Shown here: positions 6,618 through 15,688 of the stretch, one piece after another | Layout: each line of letters starts with the position of its first letter | Position numbering within the stretch: the first letter of the stretch is position 1 | Source: CAYLNM01 sp964385045 | Lineage (GTDB): Bacteria > Planctomycetota > Phycisphaerae > Phycisphaerales > SM1A02 | Length of the DNA stretch: 17,002 nucleotides | Assembly (NCBI GenBank): GCA_964385045.1 | Contig: CAYLNM010000097.1 | Location: forward strand, 1-17,002 | Reading direction: 5' to 3' | Program-made: the position numbers and the translations under genes | Notes under the pieces: model-generated | What the model saw: the letters and a program-made list of their open reading frames with translations, nothing else | What the model was told of the DNA's origin: nothing | The model's database searches: none

Positions 6618-8039
6618 ATGGACACGCTGCGCATCGTCATCGCGGGGGACCTGCATCTGGGGAGGTCCTCCTCCCGGGTGGAGGACGGTGACCTCGACGG
6701 CAGCGCCCGCGGGGCGTGGGGCCGGCTCGTCGACGCGGCGATCCGCGAGCGGGCGGCGCTGCTCTGCCTCACCGGCGACGTCGCGGACGAGCTGAACCGC
6801 TTCTGGGAGGCCCTCGGGCCGCTGGAGGCGGGAGTCGCCCGGCTGGCCGCGGCGGGCGTGCGCACGGTCGCGGTGGCGGGGAACCACGACCACGACGTGC
6901 TGCCGCGGCTCGCCGATCGTCTCGATCCCGCGTCGTTCCGGCTGCTGGGCCGCGGCGGCCGCTGGGAGCGGTGGACGTTCGAGGCGGACGGTCGTGCGCG
7001 GCTCCACGTCGAAGGGTGGTCCTTCTCGGGTCCGCGGGCCCGCCGCTCGCCCCTGGAGACGTGGGCCGGGTCGCCGGCCTCCGAGCCGGTCCTGGGGCTC
7101 GTCCACGGCGATCTCGACGTGGCCGACAGCGCGTACGCCCCGCTCGACCGCCGCGACCTGCTCGGGCGGCCGGTGGCGGGGTGGATGCTCGGCCACGTGC
7201 ACGCGCCGCGGATCGAGGAGGCTCCCGGCCGCCCGTTCCTGGTCTACCCCGGCTCGCCGCAGGCCCTCGACCCCGGCGAGACGGGGCCGCACGGCGCGGT
7301 CGTGGCCGAGCTCGCGGGAGGGCGGTTCGAGCCGCTCCGCCGCGTGCCGCTCTCGACGGTGCGCTACGACGAGCCCGCGATCGACGTGTCGGCGGTGGCC
7401 GACGAGGCGGCCCTCGCCGACCGGGTGACGACCGCGGTCGAGTCGCACGCCGAGGCCGCGGCGCGGGAGGGCGGCGACGCGCTGCGGCGGCTGGTGCTGC
7501 GGCTGCGGCTCCACGGCGCGACCCCGATCGCCGCCCGCGTGGCGGCGGAGGCGGCCCGCATCGCCGACTACGAGCGGACGATCGACGGCGTCCGCGTGTC
7601 GATCGACCGCGTGCGGAGCGAGGTCCGGCCCGCGGCCGACCTGCCGCGGCTCGCCGGGACGCCGACGCTGCCCGGCCGGCTCGCCCGGCTCGTGCTCGCG
7701 CTGGACGCGGCGGAGCGGGCGGAGCGGACGGAGGACGGCGGGGGGGCCGACCGGGACTCGGCCGGCGCGGACGCAGGCGGACGCGAGGCGGCCTCCGCGA
7801 GCCCGGACCGGGACGCGCAGGGCCAGGCGGCGGACGGGCGCGACGCGGCCGCGGCCCTCGACGACCCCGCGATCGCCGGCCTGCTGGCCGAGGCGCGGCG
7901 GCGTGTGGAGTCCCGGCGCCGGGACGCGACGTGGGCCGACGTCGAGCCGGAGCCGCGTCCGGCCGAGGCGGAGGTGCGGCGGCTGGTCCGTGCCCAGGCC
8001 GAGCGGCTGCTCGGCCGCCTGCTGGCGGAGACGCCGTGA
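6618..8039 (+). CDS. SbcD/Mre11-family DNA repair phosphoesterase (YhaO-like)
   Basis: A 473-residue calcineurin-like metallophosphoesterase. All metal-binding motifs of the Mre11/SbcD class are visible: GDLHLG (Asp11, His13), TGDV (Asp54), GNHDHD (Asn89, His90), HGDLD (His163) and GHVH (His193, His195). The C-terminal half contains a capping-like region (to about 365), an Ala/Asp/Gly-rich low-complexity linker (about 365-425), then a charged helical end (430-473) likely to contact the partner ATPase. The enzyme would cut DNA ends or hairpins in a Mn-dependent manner together with its ATPase, by analogy with SbcCD and B. subtilis YhaO-YhaN. The ATG at 6618 is preceded only by a weak purine run (6597-6605), but the family's first strand starts right at it. 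The stop overlaps the ATPase start (GTGA, 8036-8039). Confidence 0.92.
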   Translation: MDTLRIVIAGDLHLGRSSSRVEDGDLDGSARGAWGRLVDAAIRERAALLCLTGDVADELNRFWEALGPLEAGVARLAAAGVRTVAVAGNHDHDVLPRLADRLDPASFRLLGRGGRWERWTFEADGRARLHVEGWSFSGPRARRSPLETWAGSPASEPVLGLVHGDLDVADSAYAPLDRRDLLGRPVAGWMLGHVHAPRIEEAPGRPFLVYPGSPQALDPGETGPHGAVVAELAGGRFEPLRRVPLSTVRYDEPAIDVSAVADEAALADRVTTAVESHAEAAAREGGDALRRLVLRLRLHGATPIAARVAAEAARIADYERTIDGVRVSIDRVRSEVRPAADLPRLAGTPTLPGRLARLVLALDAAERAERTEDGGGADRDSAGADAGGREAASASPDRDAQGQAADGRDAAAALDDPAIAGLLAEARRRVESRRRDATWADVEPEPRPAEAEVRRLVRAQAERLLGRLLAETP

Positions 8040-11000
8040 GCGGGCGGTCGCTGCGATTCACCGAGCTTCGGGTGGACCGACTGCCGGGCGTGCCGCCCGG
8101 CGGCGGGTTCGTCCTGCGCGACCTCTCGCCCGACGTGACGCTCGTGCACGGTCCCAACGGGACCGGCAAGACGATCTCGGGCCGGGCGCTGCTCGACCTG
8201 GTCTGGCCGCGGGGCGGCGACCCGCGCGGCCGGCACGTGGCGGGCGGCTGGGAGCTCGACGGCGCGACGTGGTCGGTGCAGCTCGACGGGAGCCACGTCA
8301 CCTGGCGGCGCGACGGGGCGGAGGTGGAGCCGCCGGCCCTGCCGCCGCCCGAGCTGCGGCCGCACCACTGGCTCGGCCTCCGGGAGCTGCTGGTCGACGA
8401 CGGCCCCGACGACGAGCGGCCGGACGCGTTCGCGCGGCGGATCGCTCGCGAGATGCTGGGCGACTACGACCTCGACGCGGCGGTCGACGCCCTCGAGCTG
8501 TCGCCGTCCCCCAGCCGGCCTCGCACGCTGCGGCGCACGTTCGACGAGCGGCGGGCGCGGCTCGCCGAGGCCGGCGACGCGGCCCGGGACGGCCACGCCG
8601 ACGGCGAGCGGCTCGACGAGCTCACGCGACGGCATGAGGCGGCGATCGAGGCGGAGCGCACCGCGAGCCGGCTTGTCCGCGCCCTCGAGCGACGGGAGCT
8701 CGTGGACCGGCTCACGGCGGTCGAGGCCGCGATCGCGAACGCCCCGCCCGGTCTCGACCGGCTCGCGGGCGACGAGGCGGAGCGGATCGCCGCCGCCCGG
8801 TCCGAGCGGGCGGCGCGGCAGGCCGAGGCCGAGGCGGCGACGGATCGGCAAGCCGAGGCGGAGGCGACCGCCGCGGCCACGCGACTGCCGGAAGGCGGCG
8901 TGCCGGACGGGACGCTCGGCGCGATCGAGGAGGACGTCGAGGCGATCGCCGCCGCCGGCCGCGACCTCGAGGAGATCGACGAGCAGCTCGCCGAGGCGGC
9001 GGCCGGGGCGCGGGCGGCCCGTGCCGCGGTCGCGGACGGGGGCGCGGAGGGGGTCGACGACGCGGCGCTGACGCGGCTCGGCCCGGTCGTCCCCGAGTCG
9101 CTCGCGCGCCACGCGACCGATCGGGCCACGCTCCGTGGCGAGCGGGCCGAGGCCGAGGCGCGGATGCGCCGCGCCGAGGCGGCGGCCCGGGCCGCGGACG
9201 AGGAGACCGCCCGCGTCGGCGCTCGGCTCGAGGACCTGCGGCGCGGCCGTGACGCCCTGGCCGCATGGCTGGCCGCGCCGTCGTCCGCCGGGGCCGCGGA
9301 GCCGGGGGACGACGCCGGCGCGGGTGCGGGCGGGGCGCGATGGGCCGGCCCGGTCGCGGCCGGACTCGCGGCGGCACTCGCCGTCGTGCTCGCGGTGCTC
9401 GCGCACCCCGCCTGGGCCGCCGCGGGGCTGGTCGCGATCGTCCTCGCCGTGCTCGGGTGGCGCGGGGCGGTGGCCGGGGGCCGCGCCGCGCCGGTGCCGG
9501 CCCGCGACGAGCGCGCGGAGCGGGCGGACGAGGTGCGCCGCCTCGAGCTGCCGGAACCCGAGGCCTGGGACCCTGCGCCGGTGCGCCGGGCGCTGGACGC
9601 GCTGCTCCGCCGCATCGTCGGGGCCGAGCGGGCCGAGGCGGACCGCGTGGCCGCCGCGGACCGGCTCGCCGAGGCACGCGATCGGCTGGCGCAGCTCGAG
9701 GCGGACGCGGCGCGGCTCGATGCGGAGCGGGCCGAGCTCGAGCGGTCGCTCGGTCTCGCGATCGACCCGGGCCGGTCCGACTGGCTCGCGGTCCTCGGCG
9801 AGAACCTCGCGGCGTGGCAGGCGGCACGGCGGCGGCAGGTGGAGCTCGAGGCGCGGCGGGAGACCATCGTCGCCCGCCGGGCCGCCCGGGCCGCGGCGCT
9901 GGCGGGGCGGCTGCGTCCGTACGAGGGCGCGACGGCCGACGCGGACCCCGGCGGGAGCCAGGACGATGCGGCGACGGACCCCGCCGCCGCCGCCGACGAC
10001 GGGCTCGCGGCCGCGGTGCTCGACCCGGCCGCGGCCCGCGGCCGGCTGCGGGAGCTTCGTGCCCGCTCCGACGCGCGGCGACGGGCGGACGCCGACGCGG
10101 CGTCGGCGAGTCGCGAGCGCGATCGGGCGCAGGCCGAGCTCGAGCGGCTCGACGAGGCGATCGCCGCCGTCTTCATCGCCGCGGAACTGGAGCCGGGGGA
10201 CGACGCCGGACTCGCCCGCCGCCTCGAGGCGCGGCCCGCCGACGCGGAGCAGCGTCAGCGGGCCCGGGATCTGCGCGGGCAGATCGACGCGATCGAGCGC
10301 GAGCTGGGCGAGGACGCCGCGGAGCTCGAGCTCGACGCGGACGTCCTGCGTGCGCGGCTGGACGCCGCCCGGCGCGAGGCGAGCGCCCGCGACGAGCTCG
10401 CCGACGAGATCGGGCGGATCCGCGAGCGGGTGGACGCGGCCCGCCGCGGGCGGGACGTCGAGGAGGCGGCGCACGCGGTGGACGCGGCCCGTGACGAGCT
10501 GCGGGAGGCGGGGGAGCGGGCCGAGGCGGCGATGGTGGGCCACGCGGTGGCGGAGTGGCTCCGCGCCGAGGCGGCCGAACGCTCGCGGCCCGCGGTGCTG
10601 CGGGCGGCGGCCGACCACTTCCGGCGGATCACGCACGGCCGCTACGAGCTGGAGGTGTCGGGCGAAGGCGGCGCCGCCGTCTTCATGGCCCGCGACGCCC
10701 GCGACGAGCTGCGCAAGCGGCTCGACGAGCTGTCGGCGGGCGAGCGGGTGCAGCTGCTGCTCTCGGTGCGGCTCGGCTTCCTCGAGCAGGCCGAGGGCGG
10801 CCTGCGGATCCCGATCGTCCTCGACGAGATCCTCGGCACGACCGACGACGAGCGGGCGGCCGCGATCATCGACGCGGTGGTCGAGATCTGCCGTCACGGC
10901 CGGCAGGTGATCTCGTTCACCGCCCAGCCCGACGAGCTCGGCAAGTGGCGGGCGCGGCTCGCGGGCGAGCCCGACGTCGAGCTCCGCGAGATCGACCTCG

Positions 11001-11764
11001 CCCGGGTCCGACGCTTCGCCGAGGCCGAGTCGACACCGCTGCCGATCGACCCGCCGGCCGCCCCGGTGGTGCCGGCCCCCCACGGCGACGACCACGAGAC
11101 CTACGGCCGCCGGCTCGACGTGCCCGGCCTGCGACCGGCGGGACCCGCGGGGGCGGTCCATCTCTGGCACGTGATCGACGAGCCGGTCGTCCTGCACCGG
11201 CTGCTCGAGCGCGGGATCCGGCAGGTCGGCCCGCTGCGGACGCTCGCCCGCGCCGGCACCGCGAGCGGGCCGCTCGCGGACCTGCCGCGGGAGGCGATCC
11301 GGGCCGCCGAGGCCCGCGCGGTCGCGATCGGGGCCGCGTTCGCCGCGTGGCGGGTGGGGCGGGGCACGCCGGTCGATCGCGCGGCGCTCGAGGCCTCGGG
11401 GGCGGTGAGCGACACCTTCATCGATCGCGTGGCGGCGCAGGCCGCCGCCTGCGATGGCGATGCCGCGGCCCTGCTCGCCGCCCTCGAGCAGAAGGCGGTC
11501 GCCGGCTTCCGGCAGCGGAAGATCGAGGAGCTGCGGGCGTCGCTCGAGGCGAGCGGGCACCTCGATCCCGACCCGCGCCTCGGCGCGGACGGCATCCTCC
11601 ACCGCGTGCTGGCGGCGGCGGGGGCCGAGGTGTCGGCGGGACGGCTCGACCCGGCGTGGATCCACCGGATGATCGCGTCGCTGCCCGATGTGCCGCCGGA
11701 GACGCCGCCGGCGTCCGCCCGCGGCGCCGAGGTCCCGGAGGACACCGCCGGCGCCGGCCCGTGA
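8036..11764 (+). CDS. YhaN/SbcC/Rad50-like ATPase with central membrane segments and extra C-terminal domain
   Basis: A 1242-residue ABC-type ATPase, partner of the preceding nuclease. Walker A is GPNGTGKT (39-46). The signature motif is LSAGER (899-904) and Walker B is IVLDE with Asp930-Glu931, so the two ATPase halves lie at the ends of long Ala/Glu/Arg-rich coiled coils (about 170-430 and 480-880). In the middle are two hydrophobic segments (about 439-455 and 460-474), as in B. subtilis-type YhaN proteins, in place of the zinc hook of SbcC/Rad50; no CxxC is present there. The H-loop position reads FTAQ, with Gln where many ABC ATPases have His. After about residue 1000 there is an extra region of about 240 residues, described separately. 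The GTG at 8036 has GGAG five bases upstream (8027-8030) and overlaps the nuclease stop. The complex may process DNA ends near the membrane (inference). Confidence 0.9.
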   Translation: MSGRSLRFTELRVDRLPGVPPGGGFVLRDLSPDVTLVHGPNGTGKTISGRALLDLVWPRGGDPRGRHVAGGWELDGATWSVQLDGSHVTWRRDGAEVEPPALPPPELRPHHWLGLRELLVDDGPDDERPDAFARRIAREMLGDYDLDAAVDALELSPSPSRPRTLRRTFDERRARLAEAGDAARDGHADGERLDELTRRHEAAIEAERTASRLVRALERRELVDRLTAVEAAIANAPPGLDRLAGDEAERIAAARSERAARQAEAEAATDRQAEAEATAAATRLPEGGVPDGTLGAIEEDVEAIAAAGRDLEEIDEQLAEAAAGARAARAAVADGGAEGVDDAALTRLGPVVPESLARHATDRATLRGERAEAEARMRRAEAAARAADEETARVGARLEDLRRGRDALAAWLAAPSSAGAAEPGDDAGAGAGGARWAGPVAAGLAAALAVVLAVLAHPAWAAAGLVAIVLAVLGWRGAVAGGRAAPVPARDERAERADEVRRLELPEPEAWDPAPVRRALDALLRRIVGAERAEADRVAAADRLAEARDRLAQLEADAARLDAERAELERSLGLAIDPGRSDWLAVLGENLAAWQAARRRQVELEARRETIVARRAARAAALAGRLRPYEGATADADPGGSQDDAATDPAAAADDGLAAAVLDPAAARGRLRELRARSDARRRADADAASASRERDRAQAELERLDEAIAAVFIAAELEPGDDAGLARRLEARPADAEQRQRARDLRGQIDAIERELGEDAAELELDADVLRARLDAARREASARDELADEIGRIRERVDAARRGRDVEEAAHAVDAARDELREAGERAEAAMVGHAVAEWLRAEAAERSRPAVLRAAADHFRRITHGRYELEVSGEGGAAVFMARDARDELRKRLDELSAGERVQLLLSVRLGFLEQAEGGLRIPIVLDEILGTTDDERAAAIIDAVVEICRHGRQVISFTAQPDELGKWRARLAGEPDVELREIDLARVRRFAEAESTPLPIDPPAAPVVPAPHGDDHETYGRRLDVPGLRPAGPAGAVHLWHVIDEPVVLHRLLERGIRQVGPLRTLARAGTASGPLADLPREAIRAAEARAVAIGAAFAAWRVGRGTPVDRAALEASGAVSDTFIDRVAAQAAACDGDAAALLAALEQKAVAGFRQRKIEELRASLEASGHLDPDPRLGADGILHRVLAAAGAEVSAGRLDPAWIHRMIASLPDVPPETPPASARGAEVPEDTAGAGP
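11035..11764 (+). other. Unrecognised C-terminal extension of the YhaN-like ATPase
   Basis: After the Walker B/H-loop region ends near residue 1000, a Pro-rich linker (TPLPIDPPAAPVVPAP) leads into about 190 residues of mostly helical sequence that the core YhaN/Rad50 fold does not need. Visible parts include LWHVIDEPVVLHRLLERGIR, LPREAIRAAEARAVAIGAAF, GFRQRKIEELRASLEASGHL and GILHRVLAAAGAEV, then a disordered Pro/Ala tail. The short helices could be a DNA-binding or docking module, but no named family is recognised. Confidence 0.5.
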
Positions 11765-11778
11765 GCCATCCGTCGCCC

Positions 11779-11886
11779 GGGGCGTCGTCCCGAGCGACGC
11801 CGCGGCTCAGTCGTCCTGGAACCCGCGCCGTCCCGTGAACCCCCATCGGGGGCGTCGTCCCGGGCGACGCCGCGGCTCAGTCGTCC
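11779..11886. repeat. 38-base direct repeat, two copies 70 bases apart, each with a hairpin
   Basis: Copy one is 11779-11816 and copy two 11849-11886, differing at one base (A at 11793, G at 11863). Each contains a hairpin with stem GGCGTCG/CGACGCC and a 7-base loop (11781-11801 and 11851-11871). Copy two overlaps the last codons and stop of the site-2 protease gene; copy one is therefore a duplicated 3' end of that gene. Confidence 0.88.
11781..11871. terminator. Twin hairpins between convergent genes
   Basis: Two 7-base-pair GC stems (11781-11801, 11851-11871) lie between the ATPase stop (11764) and the protease stop (11877), genes that run towards each other. The position fits a bidirectional terminator, although there is no T-run on either side. 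Confidence 0.45.
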
Positions 11887-12989
11887 CCGTGCCCCGCCCG
11901 CCGGGCCCCGGCGAGCATCACCCACTCGCCGAGGTTCTCGAGCGTCACCAGTCCGACCACGCGGCCGTCCGAGAGCACCGGCGCGGCGCGGTGGCCGTGC
12001 TCCTGCAGCTGCTGGAAGACCCGCTCGAGCGGGTCGTCGGGGGTGGGGCCGCGCTCGAGCGGCCGCATCGACCCGGACACGGGGTCGTCCTCGCGCCCCT
12101 CGCGGATCGCGGACATGATGCCGTCGCGGGTGAGGACGCCGACGAGCCGCTCGCCGTCCACCACCGGGAACTCGGTCTGCGTGCCGTGGATCAGGGCGTC
12201 GGCCGCGTCCGCGATCGTCTCCTGCGGCCGCAGGCTGCGGAACCGCGTCACCATCGCGGTGCGGACCGGCAGGTCCTTCATCGCGTACCGCATCTCCTCG
12301 TGCTTGGCCTCGGCGGACGCACCGATGAAGACGAAGAGCGCGATGAACAGCAGGAAGGGGTTGCCGACCATCAGGCCGAGGATCGCGAACCCCACCGCGA
12401 CCACCTGGCCCACGGTGGCCGCGATGCGGGTGGCGGTCGTGTGATCGAGCCTGACCCCCAGGATCCCGCGGAGCACTCGCCCCCCGTCCATCGGGAACGC
12501 CGGGAGCAGGTTGAAGGCGACGAGCAGCACGTTCACCGCGAGCAGACCGGGCAGGAAGTTGCCGGCGAGCGGGTTCGCCCCGTCCTCGCCCTCCATCGCG
12601 AGCAGGCCGCCCGCCCCGCGGGTCGCGAGCAGGAAGGCGCCGAGGACGATCGCGATCCCCACGTTGACCAGCGGTCCCGCGATCGCCACCACGATCTCCC
12701 GCACCGGCTCCTCCGGCATCCGCTCGAGGCGGGCGAGGCCGCCGATGGGCAGGATCGTGATGTCGCGGGTGCCGATCCCGTAGCGGCGGGCGGCGAGGGC
12801 GTGGCCGCACTCGTGAAGGACGATGCAGCCGAAGATCGCGATCACGAACCCCAGCGACTGCAGCGCGTCGACGATGCCGCCATCGGCCCCGAGGCGGGCG
12901 AAGAGGACCCACGCCACGAGGAGCAGGAAGGTCCAGTGCAGCCGTACGTCGATGCCGAACAGCCGGCCGATGCGCCACGATCCGCCCAC
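11877..12989 (-). CDS. Site-2 protease family zinc metalloprotease with two CBS domains
   Basis: A 370-residue intramembrane metalloprotease. The zinc motif is HECGH (59-63) within a membrane segment, and the second conserved site is NLLPAFPMDGGR (160-171, Asp168). Several hydrophobic helices surround these (about 19-33, 46-62, 99-122, 147-165, 190-225). The C-terminal third carries a CBS pair (about 237-295 and 305-360: VRTAMVTRFRSLRPQETIAD, EFPVVDGERLVGVLTRDGIM, AAPVLSDGRVVGLVTLENLG), which usually senses adenine nucleotides. Such S2P-CBS proteins cleave membrane-bound regulators; the substrate is not visible here. The GTG at 12989 is chosen over farther upstream starts because GGAGGAG lies six bases before it and the protein then begins GGSWRIGRLFGIDVRLHW, the usual family start. 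The upstream in-frame translation is Arg/Pro-rich and unlike a protein. Confidence 0.92.
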   Translation of the reverse strand: MGGSWRIGRLFGIDVRLHWTFLLLVAWVLFARLGADGGIVDALQSLGFVIAIFGCIVLHECGHALAARRYGIGTRDITILPIGGLARLERMPEEPVREIVVAIAGPLVNVGIAIVLGAFLLATRGAGGLLAMEGEDGANPLAGNFLPGLLAVNVLLVAFNLLPAFPMDGGRVLRGILGVRLDHTTATRIAATVGQVVAVGFAILGLMVGNPFLLFIALFVFIGASAEAKHEEMRYAMKDLPVRTAMVTRFRSLRPQETIADAADALIHGTQTEFPVVDGERLVGVLTRDGIMSAIREGREDDPVSGSMRPLERGPTPDDPLERVFQQLQEHGHRAAPVLSDGRVVGLVTLENLGEWVMLAGARRAGHGDD

Positions 12990-12995
12990 GCGAGG

Positions 12996-13002
12996 CTCCT
13001 CC
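12996..13002 (-). promoter_or_regulatory. Ribosome-binding site deciding the protease start
   Basis: CTCCTCC on the plus strand reads GGAGGAG on the minus strand, six bases before the GTG at 12989. It favours this start over upstream ones in the same open frame. Confidence 0.75.
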
Positions 13003-13317
13003 GACGTTCCCGCGAGCTGGTTCCCGGAGACCGGGGCCCGCCGACGCACGGAGCGCGGCGACCGGCCGGCAGCGCACCGAAGCGGCGGTGCGGGAGCGGA
13101 CGGATGCGGGGTGGACCGTCCACGTCGCACGATACGGCGGCGCGGCGGCGAAGCGGGCGGTGCCGGACCGGGACATCGCCCCGGTCTCGGGGGGCGTTCC
13201 CCCCAGCCGCCGCCGGGCCGACCGGGGCCAGCTCGGTCGCGGCCGGGCCGGACGCGACCGGTCGGAGCCGGACGGCGCCGAGCGTCCGCGCCGCGATCCC
13301 GTCCGCCCCTCGGCGCC

Positions 13318-13377
13318 GACTCACCGGGCGGCGGCTCACCCGGCGCCGACTCACGGGGCGGCGGCTCACCCGGCGCC
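13318..13377. repeat. 30-base tandem repeat, two copies
   Basis: Copies 13318-13347 and 13348-13377 differ at one position (C/G at about 13325/13355). Each copy is itself a near-duplicate of a 15-base half containing CTCAC. The palindrome CGGCGCCG occurs at 13311, 13341 and 13371, exactly 30 bases apart. The array starts 12 bases after the end of the SQR gene in transcription direction. Confidence 0.85.
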
Positions 13378-13388
13378 GGCCGTCGCGA

Positions 13389-14578
13389 TCACATCCGTCC
13401 CTTGAGCATCCCGTGCCAGTACATGCGGGGCAGGGCGTAGGCCTTGAGGGCGTACATGCTGTACCGCTCCTCCCGCTGGTCGAAGGGGAAGGACTCGCGG
13501 GCCTCCTTCGAGTAGTCGAACTCGGCGAGGATCAGCCGGCCGTAGCCGGTGACGAGCGGGCAGGAGGTGTAGCCGTCGTAGGACGCGGAGAGGGCCTTGC
13601 CCTCCCGGTCGTCGAGCAGGTTGCGGACCACGGTCGGGGCCTGCTTGCGGATCGCCGCCCCGGTCTTGGACGTCGGCAGGCTGCTGCAGTCGCCGAGGGC
13701 GAAGACGTCGTCGTACCGCACGTGCCGCAGCGTGTGCTGGTCGACGTCGACCCATCCCGACTCGGCCGCGAGCGGGCTGTCCCGCAGCACGTCGAGCGGG
13801 CCCATCGGGGGCGTGACGTGGATCATGTCGTAGGCGAGGACGGACTCCTCGCCGGTCGGCCCGTGGCGGAAGACCGCCTCCCTGCGGTCCGGCCGAAGCT
13901 CGACGAGGTTCGTCTCGTACCGCACGTCGATCCCACGCTCGTCGCAGATCCGCTCGAGCGCGGGGGCGTAGTGCGGGGAGGAGAAGATCGAGCCCTTGCC
14001 GTTGCAGAACAGGATCTCGCACGCGTCGCGGACGCCGGTGCGCCGCCAGTGGTCCTCGGCGAGGTACATGATCTTCTGCGGGGCCCCGCCGCACTTCACG
14101 CCGGTGATCGGCTCGGTGAAGATCGCGCGGCCGCCGCGGAACTCGCGCACGTTCTCCCACGTCGAGTCGACGGTCTCGTAGGAGTAGTTGCTGCAGACGC
14201 CGGTGCCGGGCGCCCCGACCGACTCGGCGAGCCCGGGGATGCCGTCCCAGTTCACCTGCAGGCCCATCGCCACCACGAGGTGCCCGTACTCGAGCCGCTC
14301 GCCGCTCGCGAGCACCACCGCCTTCGCGTCGGGGTCGAACGACGCGACGCGGTCCTTCACCCAGTCGCACCCGGGCGGGATGAAGTCCCGCTCGTCCCGC
14401 GCGGACGCCTCGCGGTCGTAGACGCCGCCGCCCACCAGCGTCCAGAGCGGCTGGTAGTAGTGCGTCTCCGACGGCTCGACGATGGCGACCGACGGGGGGT
14501 TCGAGGCCTGGCGGAGCTGGGCGGCGACGGTGAGGCCGCCGGTGCCGCCCCCGCAGATGACGACGTCGTGACGCTGGC

Positions 14579-14582
<4 letters not shown>
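13389..14582 (-). CDS. sqr: Sulfide:quinone oxidoreductase
   Basis: A 397-residue FAD flavoprotein of the two-dinucleotide-binding-domain family. It oxidises sulfide to sulfane sulfur and passes electrons to the quinone pool at the membrane. The N-terminal FAD motif is GGGTGG (11-16); the second FAD contact is FALGDCSSLPTSKT (294-307, Asp298). The redox cysteines expected for the type II/SQRDL-like group are Cys164 in KCGGAPQKIMYLAEDHW and Cys341 in SCPLVTGYGRL, matching the human pair by context. HYYQPLWTLVGGG (41-53) and the C-terminal YALPRMYWHGMLKG are also typical. The ATG at 14582 overlaps the stop of the DUF1641 gene (ATGA) and has GGGAG nine bases upstream. The upstream DUF1641 and TauE/SafE genes support a sulfide oxidation role. 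A generic NDH-2-like enzyme is less likely because the cysteines are present. Confidence 0.92.
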
Positions 14583-15520
<938 letters not shown>

Positions 15521-15581
15521 GTCGTCACCTTCCGTCCGGGGCCCGCCCGGCGCGGGATGCGCGGAGCGGGCCGTGATTCGT

Positions 15582-15603
15582 CGGCCGCCGGCCGCGGCGG
15601 CCG
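15582..15603. terminator. Hairpin between the TauE/SafE and DUF1641 genes
   Basis: A perfect 8-base stem, CGGCCGCC (15582-15589) with GGCGGCCG (15596-15603), and a 6-base loop. It lies in the 168-base gap after the TauE/SafE stop (15689) and before the DUF1641 start (15520) on the minus strand. It could end or attenuate the first transcript or stabilise processed mRNA; no T-run is present. Confidence 0.4.
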
Positions 15604-15688
15604 TCCGGTGGGGCGGGGGCGCCGGCGATCGTCCCGCGTCGCCCGCGCGGCTCCGGCCCCGGGTCCTCGACGCCGGCCCGTCGCCCCG

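Larger units (their letters stand above)
12990..13388. other. Intergenic region between SQR and the site-2 protease
   Basis: About 400 bases separate two minus-strand genes. Apart from the protease ribosome-binding site and a 30-base tandem repeat at 13318-13377, nothing is recognised. Open frames here translate to Arg/Pro-rich sequence without family features on either strand. The protease promoter probably lies in this stretch, but no convincing boxes are seen. Confidence 0.6.

Noticed and set aside
7568..11665. A 1365-residue open frame on the minus strand opposite the nuclease and ATPase genes
   Set aside because: It is a shadow frame caused by the GC-rich codon pattern; its translation is Arg/Pro/Val-rich without any motif, while the plus strand shows complete Walker and nuclease motifs.
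8036..11764. Anti-phage defence operon of the nuclease-ATPase type
   Set aside because: The pair fits housekeeping SbcCD/YhaO-YhaN repair proteins, and no integrase, methylase or other defence gene lies beside it; the extra C-terminal domain keeps the question open but does not support the claim.
12990..13130. Longer N-terminus for the site-2 protease
   Set aside because: The extra 47 residues are Arg/Pro-rich, and a strong GGAGGAG site stands right before the GTG at 12989.
13318..13377. Short CRISPR-like array
   Set aside because: The copies are directly adjacent without spacers, and no cas gene is visible.
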